Below are positions 1 through 5,001 of a DNA stretch of 9,163 nucleotides, piece after piece. Position 1 is the first letter of the stretch. Each line of letters starts with the position of its first letter. The position numbers and the translations under genes are program-made. Location of the stretch: positions 1 through 9,163 of the forward strand of contig CABUSR010000057.1 of assembly GCA_902494245.1 (NCBI GenBank). The letters run 5' to 3'. The notes beneath the pieces are model-generated. The model was given only the letters and a program-made list of their open reading frames with translations. It did no database searches and was not told where the DNA came from. Source of the DNA: an uncultured Collinsella sp. Its GTDB lineage: Bacteria > Actinomycetota > Coriobacteriia > Coriobacteriales > Coriobacteriaceae.

Positions 1-7
1 CAATCAG

Positions 8-30
8 AACCACCCTTAAAAAGGGTGGTT
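8..30. repeat. IS right-end perfect hairpin
   Basis: AACCACCCTT (8-17) and AAGGGTGGTT (21-30) form a perfect 10-bp stem with a 3-nt AAA loop. It lies downstream of tnpA and shares GGGTGGTTT with the hairpin at 689-707, so it is best read as the right-end TnpA-binding hairpin. It could also terminate transcription, but neither side has a convincing T-tract. Confidence 0.7.
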
Positions 31-47
31 TGCTCTTAGGGTATAAC

Positions 48-139
48 CCACGGGCCCCGGGCTCGCGTCTAAAGGCGCGGGCCCGGACTTCGTCCAGGCC
101 TAGTGCATCTTGACCCGTGGCGCGCCGGTCGAACCGGCG
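48..139 (-). repeat. Nested hairpin cluster downstream of tnpA
   Basis: A closing 7-bp stem pairs CCACGGG (48-54) with CCCGTGG (114-120). Inside it, 57-67 pairs with 76-86 (11 positions, one mismatch) around an 8-nt loop, and GGAC (85-88) can pair with GTCC (92-95). Just outside, CGCCGGT (123-129) pairs with ACCGGCG (133-139) around CGA, ending 3 bp before the tnpA stop codon. The tnpA 3' untranslated region is therefore very GC-rich and highly foldable. It may end transcription, protect the message, or be a structured RNA of the element; the sequence alone does not say which. Confidence 0.55.
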
Positions 140-142
140 GGA

Positions 143-601
143 TCACCTCCTCTTGAAGGGGTCCTCGTACTCCTTCACGCTCAGCTTGTCCAGCGCGATG
201 TCGTGGGACTCCTGCTCCCTGATGTACTTGGCGATCGTCGCCTCGTTCAGGCCGACGGTGGACACGTAGTAGCCCTCCGCCCAGAACTTCCTGTTGCCGA
301 ACTTGTACTTGAGGTTGGCGTGCCTGTCGAATATCATCAGCGAGCTCTTCCCCTTCAGGTAGCCCATGACGCTCGCGACGCTGTACTTCGGCGGGATCGC
401 CAGCAGCACGTGCACGTGGTCGGGCATCAGGTGCCCCTCGATTATCTCGATCCCCTTGTACTCGCACAGCTTCCTGAGGATCTCCCCTATGTCGCTCCTG
501 ATTTGGTTGTAGATCACTTTGCGCCTATACTTCGGCGTGAACACGATGTGGTACTTGCACATCCACTTCGTGTGGGAAAGGCTGTAGGCCTTCTGGGCCA
601 T
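143..601 (-). CDS. tnpA: IS200/IS605-family transposase TnpA (HUH/Y1)
   Basis: A 152-residue single-domain Y1 transposase that nicks and rejoins single-stranded transposon ends as a dimer. The HUH metal-binding motif is DHVHVLL, with H62 and H64. The probable nucleophilic tyrosine is Y126 in IAKYIREQ. The family-typical early segment KYHIVFTPKYRRK is at residues 16-28, and MPDHVHVLL follows as in IS200 proteins. Length matches the usual 140-155 residues with no frameshift, so the protein looks active. An upstream in-frame ATG at 643 would add 14 residues, but the ATG at 601 has AGGGG eight bases before it and starts at the family's normal N-terminus. It faces the same way as glnA but lies beyond that gene's terminator, so it probably depends on weak element-borne transcription. 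Confidence 0.93.
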   Translation of the reverse strand: MAQKAYSLSHTKWMCKYHIVFTPKYRRKVIYNQIRSDIGEILRKLCEYKGIEIIEGHLMPDHVHVLLAIPPKYSVASVMGYLKGKSSLMIFDRHANLKYKFGNRKFWAEGYYVSTVGLNEATIAKYIREQESHDIALDKLSVKEYEDPFKRR

Positions 602-666
602 GGCGACCACCCCTTCGACTCGAATTCTTGACGGCCTGAACAATCGTCAATATCGGTCGGAGGGGT

Positions 667-680
667 GGCTTTGTAAAGCC
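667..680 (-). repeat. Short hairpin in the tnpA leader
   Basis: GGCTTT (667-672) and AAAGCC (675-680) form a 6-bp stem with a 2-nt loop about 66 bp upstream of the tnpA start codon. It is the innermost of three hairpins in a row in the left end of the element. It overlaps by two bases the stretch 661-668 that is complementary to the tnpA ribosome binding site, so the two foldings would compete. Confidence 0.5.
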
Positions 681-688
681 GTTTGTCT

Positions 689-707
689 CCACCCGCGTAG
701 CGGGTGG
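689..707. repeat. IS left-end perfect hairpin
   Basis: CCACCCGC (689-696) and GCGGGTGG (700-707) form an 8-bp stem with a GTA loop, followed by TTT. It shares GGGTGGTTT with the right-end hairpin, so it is the likely left-end TnpA recognition structure. Confidence 0.65.
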
Positions 708-713
708 TTTAAA

Positions 714-734
714 GCTGGCCGCTGCGCGGCCAGC
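714..734. repeat. Outermost left-end hairpin
   Basis: GCTGGCCGC (714-722) and GCGGCCAGC (726-734) form a perfect 9-bp stem with a TGC loop. The small palindrome GACTAAAGTC (736-745) follows directly. These mark the last element-like structures before the glnA terminator, so the left boundary of the element is probably here. Confidence 0.55.
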
Positions 735-747
735 GGACTAAAGTCTT

Positions 748-786
748 GAAAAACAAAAACCGGGGCCCGCATGATGCGGACCCCGG
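748..786 (-). terminator. Intrinsic terminator of glnA
   Basis: On the minus strand a 12-position stem (arms 775-786 and 760-771, one G-U pair at 780/766, 3-nt loop) is followed by a T-rich tail (GTTTTTGTTTTTC). It lies 31 bp past the glnA stop codon, in the right orientation to end that transcript and to insulate the insertion sequence from it. Confidence 0.9.
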
Positions 787-817
787 CTCAATACCGTGAC
801 GATATGTCAGTTACGCC

Positions 818-2905
818 CTACACGTAGAACAGGATGTCGTCGTAGGTCGGGACCGGCCAGTAGTCGGCTGCCACGATCTCCTCCATGGCGTCCACGGCGG
901 CACGCAGCGCATCCATAGCGGGAACGACCTCGTGCGCGTACACGTTGGCCTGCTCCTGGCCATCGAGGGCCTCAGCCTTCTGATGCACGGCGTCAAGCGC
1001 CTTGATGGAGTCGTTAATGGTGGTGATGCCGTTGCAGAGCTTGTTGAGCGTGTTCTGCTCGCACTGCATGGCGGCCTCGGCACCGGCGGCACGAATAGTC
1101 TCAAGGCCCTTAGCGACCTTGGTGGCATAGGCGGTAATGACCGGGCGATAGGTACGACGCGCCTCGCGAACCATCGTGGTGGCCTCGATGTTCATGAGCT
1201 TGTTGTACTTCTCGAGCTTGCAGTCGTAGCGGCACTGAGCCTCGGCCTTGGTCAGGACACCCGTCTCCTCAAAGAGTGCGATGGCCTTATCGGAAACAAA
1301 GGCGGGCAGGGCGTCGGCCGTGGTCTTGTTGTTGGCAAGACCACGCTTCTCGGCCTCAACGGGCCACTCATCGGAGTAGCCGTCACCGGAGAACAGGATG
1401 CGCTGGTGGTCGGTCAGGACCTTCTTGCAGTACTCGAGCGCAGCGTCCTGGAACTCATCCTCGGGCGTACCCTCAAGCGCGTCGGCGAAGGACTTGAGCG
1501 ACTTGGCCACGGCGGCATCGAGCACCAGGTTGGAGTCGGAAACGTTCTGCTCGGAGCCGCAGGCACGGAACTCAAACTTGTTGCCGGTGAAGGCGAACGG
1601 GGAGGTGCGGTTGCGGTCGGTGTTGTCCTGCATCAGTTTGGGCAGGGTATCGGCGCCCAGGTCGAGCACGCCGCGCGTGGCATGGACGGAAGCCTTGCCA
1701 TCGATGATCTTCTCGACGACCTCGGTAAGCTGGTCGCCCAGGAAGATGGACATAATCGCCGGAGGAGCCTCGTTGGCGCCCAGACGATGATCGTTGCCGG
1801 CCGAGGCAACGGAGGCACGCAGAAGCTCCTGATAGTTATCGACGGCCTCGATCACCGCGGTGAGGAAGACGATGAACTGCAGGTTGTCGAGCGGGGTGTC
1901 GCCCGGGTCGAGCAGATTCTCGGATTCGGTGCCAAGCGACCAGTTGTTGTGCTTGCCCGAACCGTTAATGCCCTCGAAGGGCTTCTCGTGCAGCAGGCAG
2001 ACCAAGTCATGGCGGGAGGCGATGAGCTTCATCTTCTCCATCATGACCAGATTCTGGTCGATGGCCTCGTTGACTTCGCCATAGACGGGGGCAAGCTCAT
2101 GCTGGCAGGGAGCAACCTCGTTGTGCTTGGTCTTGGCGGGAATGCCAAGCGCCCACAGCTCATCGTCCAGATCCTTCATATAGGCCGAGACGGTGGGGCG
2201 GATAGCGCCAAAGTAGTGCTCCTCGAGCTCCTGGCCCTTGCAGGGAGCGGCGCCAAAGAGGGTGCGGCCGGTAATGACCAGGTCCTTGCGCTTGCGGTAG
2301 GCGTCCTTCTTGATCAGGAAGTACTCCTGCTCGTCGCCCACGGAAGGAACGACCTTCTTGGGGGTCTTGCCAAACAGCGCCAAAACGCGCTTAGACTCAC
2401 GCGAGAGCGCGGTCATGGAGCGCAGCAGCGGGGTCTTCTTGTCCAGGGCCTCGCCCGTGTAGGAGCAGAAAGCCGTGGGGATGCACAGGACATCGTCCTT
2501 GATAAAGGCGGGGCTGGTGGGATCCCAAGCGGTGTAGCCACGGGCCTCGAAGGTGGCACGCAGGCCGCCGTTGGGGAAGCTGGAGGCGTCCGGCTCGCCC
2601 TGGATGAGGTTCTTGCCCGTAAACTTGGTAATGGCGGTGCCGTCGTGGTTGGGCTCCAAGAAGCTGTCGTGCTTCTCGGAAGTAATGCCCGAAAGAGGCT
2701 GGAACCAGTGCGCGTAGTGCGTCGCGCCCTTGGAGATGGCCCAGACCTTCATGGCATGGGCAACGGCGTTGGCCACATCCAGGTCGAGCGGCTCACCGCC
2801 CTCGAGGGTTGCAGCAAGGCGCTTCCAAATGTCCTTGGGGAGGTAGTCCTTCATGACTTCCTCAGAGAACACCATGGTCCCGAAGCGGTCAGTAAGTTCG
2901 GCCAT
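818..2905 (-). CDS. glnA: Glutamine synthetase type III
   Basis: ATP-dependent ligation of ammonia to glutamate in the cytoplasm, the entry point of nitrogen assimilation. At 695 residues this is the large type III enzyme (often called GlnN), well above the roughly 450 residues of type I. Recognisable blocks in order: FGTMVF near residue 8; YAHWFQPLSGITSEKHDSF at 64-82; GDEQEYFLI at 190-198; HNEVAPCQHELAPVY at 261-275; GINGSGKHNNWSLGT at 312-326; NDHRLGANEAPPAI at 371-384; and TSPFAFTGNKFEFRACGS at 434-451. The long helical C-terminal part is also typical. The ATG at 2905 is preferred over one at 2968 because GGGAG lies 6-7 bases before it and family homology begins there. The gene is monocistronic, with its own terminator and a GlnR-like site upstream. 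Confidence 0.95.
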   Translation of the reverse strand: MAELTDRFGTMVFSEEVMKDYLPKDIWKRLAATLEGGEPLDLDVANAVAHAMKVWAISKGATHYAHWFQPLSGITSEKHDSFLEPNHDGTAITKFTGKNLIQGEPDASSFPNGGLRATFEARGYTAWDPTSPAFIKDDVLCIPTAFCSYTGEALDKKTPLLRSMTALSRESKRVLALFGKTPKKVVPSVGDEQEYFLIKKDAYRKRKDLVITGRTLFGAAPCKGQELEEHYFGAIRPTVSAYMKDLDDELWALGIPAKTKHNEVAPCQHELAPVYGEVNEAIDQNLVMMEKMKLIASRHDLVCLLHEKPFEGINGSGKHNNWSLGTESENLLDPGDTPLDNLQFIVFLTAVIEAVDNYQELLRASVASAGNDHRLGANEAPPAIMSIFLGDQLTEVVEKIIDGKASVHATRGVLDLGADTLPKLMQDNTDRNRTSPFAFTGNKFEFRACGSEQNVSDSNLVLDAAVAKSLKSFADALEGTPEDEFQDAALEYCKKVLTDHQRILFSGDGYSDEWPVEAEKRGLANNKTTADALPAFVSDKAIALFEETGVLTKAEAQCRYDCKLEKYNKLMNIEATTMVREARRTYRPVITAYATKVAKGLETIRAAGAEAAMQCEQNTLNKLCNGITTINDSIKALDAVHQKAEALDGQEQANVYAHEVVPAMDALRAAVDAMEEIVAADYWPVPTYDDILFYV

Positions 2906-2926
2906 ACGGAACTCCCTTCGTATCGG

Positions 2927-2945
2927 CACCGCGTGAGAAGCGGTG
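2927..2945 (-). promoter_or_regulatory. Hairpin in the glnA leader
   Basis: CACCGC (2927-2932) and GCGGTG (2940-2945) form a 6-bp GC-rich stem with a 7-nt loop, ending about 9 bases before the glnA ribosome binding site. It is not followed by a T-tract, so it is not an intrinsic terminator. It may stabilise the message or affect ribosome loading. Confidence 0.4.
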
Positions 2946-2960
2946 TTGATTACTAACGAA

Positions 2961-2980
2961 CGAGTCATAGCTTAGACTCG
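2961..2980. promoter_or_regulatory. Inverted repeat overlapping possible glnA -10
   Basis: CGAGTC (2961-2966) and GACTCG (2975-2980) are perfect 6-bp inverted arms around 8 nt. On the minus strand the spacer contains TAAGCT (2973-2968), which fits the TAnnnT form of a -10 element. It lies just downstream of the GlnR-like site. The layout suggests the glnA promoter with a possible operator over it; no good -35 is evident. Confidence 0.35.
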
Positions 2981-2984
2981 CCGT

Positions 2985-3022
2985 GTTTCCGCAACATTAC
3001 CGTTATGTTGCTGTCGCGAAAC
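2985..3022 (-). promoter_or_regulatory. GlnR-like binding site upstream of glnA
   Basis: Read toward glnA, four pentamers occur at exact 6-base spacing: GTTTC (3022-3018), GCAAC (3011-3007), GTAAT (3000-2996) and GAAAC (2989-2985). The actinobacterial OmpR-type GlnR site is described as gTnAc-n6-GaAAc repeated with the same spacing, so 17 of 20 pentamer positions fit (n counted as a match). It lies about 80 bp before the glnA start, immediately upstream of the candidate -10. Nitrogen control of glnA is therefore plausible, but no regulator gene is in the window, and whether this lineage has such a GlnR is not known from it. Confidence 0.4.
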
Positions 3023-3116
3023 CAATCAATGAGGTTACCGCATCGCGGCGGCGTTGCCACCCTCAACAGCCAATCAACTGTATAAATTGCAGACCTTTCC
3101 CCATGGTTTAAGGGTA

Positions 3117-3192
3117 GTCAATTTGGGATGGGGCTCTATTAACTGGTATTTCACATCAGATACCAGTCTTTATAGCCCCATCCTAGATTGAC
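3117..3192. repeat. Long imperfect hairpin upstream of metF
   Basis: A 76-bp dyad has three nested perfect arms: GTCAAT (3117-3122) with ATTGAC (3187-3192), GGATGGGGCT (3126-3135) with AGCCCCATCC (3174-3183), and ACTGGTAT (3142-3149) with ATACCAGT (3160-3167). Internal loops lie between them and the terminal loop is 10 nt. There is no T-tract on either side, and a divergent gap needs no terminator. It could be an RNA leader element, an operator array or a small MITE-like insertion. No known family is recognised. Confidence 0.7.
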
Positions 3193-3201
3193 CGCCCTGT
3201 T

Positions 3202-3233
3202 ATAGGAAATGCCGATAGCAAAGCATTTTCTAT
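3202..3233. repeat. Second hairpin upstream of metF
   Basis: ATAGGAAATGC (3202-3212) pairs with GCATTTTCTAT (3223-3233) over 11 bp with one G-T wobble and a 10-nt loop. It starts 10 bp after the larger hairpin, which has an equal 10-nt loop, so the two probably act as one unit. Function unknown. Confidence 0.6.
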
Positions 3234-3282
3234 TGGTATCCCCAAATAGCGAGTGAAACTCCACCGTGACACAGTGGTGCTG

Positions 3283-3288
3283 TAGAAT
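3283..3288 (+). promoter_or_regulatory. Possible metF -10 box
   Basis: TAGAAT lies 43 bp before the metF start codon and would give a leader of roughly 35 nt with the ribosome binding site intact. No acceptable -35 is seen 16-18 bp upstream. If this is the true promoter, both long hairpins would sit upstream of the transcript as DNA sites and not as RNA structures. Confidence 0.3.
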
Positions 3289-3331
3289 CCTTACAACACA
3301 TCACACTATTACGTATCTAGAGGAGCACGAT

Positions 3332-4204
3332 ATGCGCGTCGACGAGGTTTTTAAGCAGGCAGCATCCCAGGGCACCGCACCCGTTTCGTTTGAGATGTTC
3401 CCGCCCAAGGGCGAGCTTACCCTCGACACGGCTCGCGAGGTGGCAGGCAATCTGTGCAAGCTTTCGCCGAGCTTTGTCTCGGTCACCTGCTCGGCTGGCG
3501 GCTCGGGCAACGGCGCCACCACCGCCCCCATCGCGCATATGATTACGAGCGAATTCGATACACCCTCGGTGGCACACCTTACCTGCGTGGGCCGGTCGCA
3601 CGCCGATATCGCCGCCAAGATCGACGAGTATCGCACCGCCGGCGTGGAAAACATCCTGGCCCTGCGTGGTGATCTTCCCGCTGGCGCGACCGAGGACGAC
3701 AAGCCCGCCTCCGACTACGCCTACGCCCGCGACCTCATCCCCGAGCTCGTCGACGCCGGCTTTTGTGTGGGCGCCGCAGCCTACCCCGAAGGTCACATCG
3801 CCTGTGAGGACCTCAACCTCTCGGTCGAACACCTCAAGCAAAAGCAGGACGCCGGCGCAAGCTTCTTTGTGACGCAACTCTTCTTTGATAATGAGTGCTT
3901 CTACCGCTTCCGCGAGCTTGCCGATAAAGCGGGCATCACGGTGCCCATCACCGCGGGCATCATGCCGTTTATGGGCAAGTCGCAGATTAGCCGCATGGTC
4001 TTTATGTGCGGCGCGTCGCTGCCCTCCCCCGTCATCAAGATTCTCGCCAAGTACGAGAACGACCCCGAGAGCCTGCAGGCAGCCGGTGTAGATTATGCCG
4101 CCCGCCAGCTTTGCGACCTCAAGGAGCACGGCGCCGACGGCCTGCACCTGTACACTATGAACCGTCCTGCGATCGCCGCGACCATTATGGAGCGCCTGGG
4201 GTAA
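3332..4204 (+). CDS. metF: Methylenetetrahydrofolate reductase
   Basis: FAD-dependent reduction of 5,10-methylene-tetrahydrofolate to 5-methyl-tetrahydrofolate, the methyl donor used by MetH two genes downstream. The 290-residue protein is the usual bacterial length for one TIM-barrel domain. Visible blocks are SFEMFPPKGE (19-28), SVTCSAGGSGNG (50-61), AHLTCVG (81-87), NILALRGDLP (107-116), GAAAYPEGH (147-155), QDAGASFFVTQLFFD (172-186) and PITAGIMP (205-212). E21, D114 and Q182 occupy the positions of E. coli catalytic/folate residues E28, D120 and Q183 by motif alignment. AGAGGAG six bases before the ATG at 3332 fixes the start; an in-frame ATG at 3266 lacks such a site and would add an unrelated tail. 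The stop codon overlaps the next ATG. Confidence 0.95.
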   Translation: MRVDEVFKQAASQGTAPVSFEMFPPKGELTLDTAREVAGNLCKLSPSFVSVTCSAGGSGNGATTAPIAHMITSEFDTPSVAHLTCVGRSHADIAAKIDEYRTAGVENILALRGDLPAGATEDDKPASDYAYARDLIPELVDAGFCVGAAAYPEGHIACEDLNLSVEHLKQKQDAGASFFVTQLFFDNECFYRFRELADKAGITVPITAGIMPFMGKSQISRMVFMCGASLPSPVIKILAKYENDPESLQAAGVDYAARQLCDLKEHGADGLHLYTMNRPAIAATIMERLG

Positions 4205-4992
4205 TGGAAAAACCGCACATCGATACAACCGCTGTCGAAGTGCCGGCCGACCTTGCGTCGCCGGCGCTTTACCGTGTCGATGCTGCGCACCATCCCCGTG
4301 TCGACCGTGCCGAGATGCTGCGGTATCTAGGCTACGGCGGCCAGCAGATTGAGCCCGAGCTGTCACGACGTATTGAGCTTGTGGTCGAGCGTCTGGAACT
4401 TGACATTGAGCCCCGTGGCGTGCGCCGCGTATTTGCCGTCGATGCCACGGGCGTGGACGAACAAAGTGAGCCTTGCATTCGCTTGGTCGGCACCAACGTT
4501 GAGCTGCGAGGTCGCGATATCTATCGACATCTCAAAGATGCCCGCTTTGCCGCGCTCATGGCATGCACCCTCGGCATGGACGCCGAGCGTCGCCTGCGCA
4601 CCACGGGAGCCCAACATCCCCTGGAGGGCGCCGTGCTCGACGCCGCGTGCTCCGCTTACGTGGAAGCCGCCGTTGAGCAAATGGACCAGCAGATCAAGAC
4701 GGACGCCGCCGTTCATGGGCTCGCCGGCAACTGGCGCTTTAGTCCCGGCTACGGCGACTGCCCGCTCTCGGCCCAGCGCTCGATCGTCAATGCGCTCAAC
4801 GCCACGCGGCTCATCGGCCTGACCGTCACGCCCACCAGCCTGCTCATGCCCACCAAAAGCGTGACCGCGGTGATCGGTCTGTTTGACGGCGAGGTCCACG
4901 ACGCCCAGACCCGCCCCACCTGCAATATCTGCCGCATGCGCGAGCACTGCCGCTTCCGCGCCGCCCACACCACCTGCTATTCCAGCCATTAG
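4204..4992 (+). CDS. Stand-alone methionine synthase reactivation-domain protein
   Basis: A 262-residue protein resembling the C-terminal AdoMet-binding reactivation domain of cobalamin-dependent methionine synthase (Met_synt_B12 family). The clearest block is RFSPGYGDCPLSAQR (residues 178-192), matching the AdoMet-binding loop around RxxPGY in E. coli MetH, followed by the GLTVTPTSLLMPTKSVTAVIGL stretch (205-226, equivalent to the E. coli GMKLTESFAMWPGASVSG region). That domain reductively methylates inactive cob(II)alamin. Since the neighbouring MetH lacks it, this protein probably acts in trans on MetH. Its C-terminus carries a cysteine cluster, C240-x2-C243-x5-C249 and C258, absent from E. 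coli MetH; metal or Fe-S binding is possible but unproven. The start overlaps the metF stop (TAATG), indicating translational coupling. Confidence 0.87.
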   Translation: MEKPHIDTTAVEVPADLASPALYRVDAAHHPRVDRAEMLRYLGYGGQQIEPELSRRIELVVERLELDIEPRGVRRVFAVDATGVDEQSEPCIRLVGTNVELRGRDIYRHLKDARFAALMACTLGMDAERRLRTTGAQHPLEGAVLDAACSAYVEAAVEQMDQQIKTDAAVHGLAGNWRFSPGYGDCPLSAQRSIVNALNATRLIGLTVTPTSLLMPTKSVTAVIGLFDGEVHDAQTRPTCNICRMREHCRFRAAHTTCYSSH

Positions 4993-5001
4993 GAGCCCTC
5001 G

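Larger units (their letters stand above)
1..747 (-). mobile_element. IS200/IS605-family element (IS200-like, tnpA only)
   Basis: A single HUH transposase gene sits between non-coding flanks rich in perfect short hairpins, as expected for IS200-type elements, which lack classical terminal inverted repeats and move as single-stranded DNA. The two outer hairpins (689-707 and 8-30) share the nonamer GGGTGGTTT in direct orientation at 702-710 and 23-31, so they are the likely left-end and right-end TnpA recognition hairpins. No tnpB is present. The left boundary is inferred to lie between hairpin 714-734 and the glnA terminator, about 735-748. The right boundary is at or beyond position 1, so the exact ends and cleavage tetranucleotides cannot be fixed. 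Size of about 0.75 kb fits the group. Confidence 0.8.
2906..3331. other. Divergent intergenic region glnA/metF
   Basis: This 426-bp gap separates divergently transcribed glnA and metF and is more AT-rich than the genes. From the glnA side it holds a ribosome binding site (about 2912-2918), a leader hairpin (2927-2945), a 6-bp inverted repeat (2961-2980), a GlnR-like site (2985-3022), an unstructured stretch, two long hairpins (3117-3192 and 3202-3233), a possible metF -10 (3283-3288) and the metF ribosome binding site (3319-3325). No convincing small gene was found. No SAM or cobalamin riboswitch consensus was recognised, although both would be plausible for methionine genes. Confidence 0.8.

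Noticed and set aside
110..631. Plus-strand open frame opposite tnpA
   Set aside because: No homology recognised; the minus-strand frame has HUH motif, catalytic tyrosine and ribosome binding site.
932..2956. Long plus-strand open frame (674 codons) opposite glnA
   Set aside because: It mirrors the codon pattern of a clear glutamine synthetase, has no recognisable domain, and its predicted protein is a low-complexity Gly/Val/Leu-rich shadow typical of GC-rich genes.
2906..2968. Upstream ATG at 2968 for glnA
   Set aside because: The extra 21 residues do not resemble the family and run through the leader hairpin; the ATG at 2905 has a good ribosome binding site.
3291..3319. TTACAA and TATCTA with 17-bp spacing as the metF promoter
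   Set aside because: Transcription would begin about 6 bases before the start codon and exclude the strong ribosome binding site.
2906..3331. SAM or cobalamin riboswitch before metF-metH
   Set aside because: No conserved core of either class, such as the cobalamin GCCACTG box, could be found.
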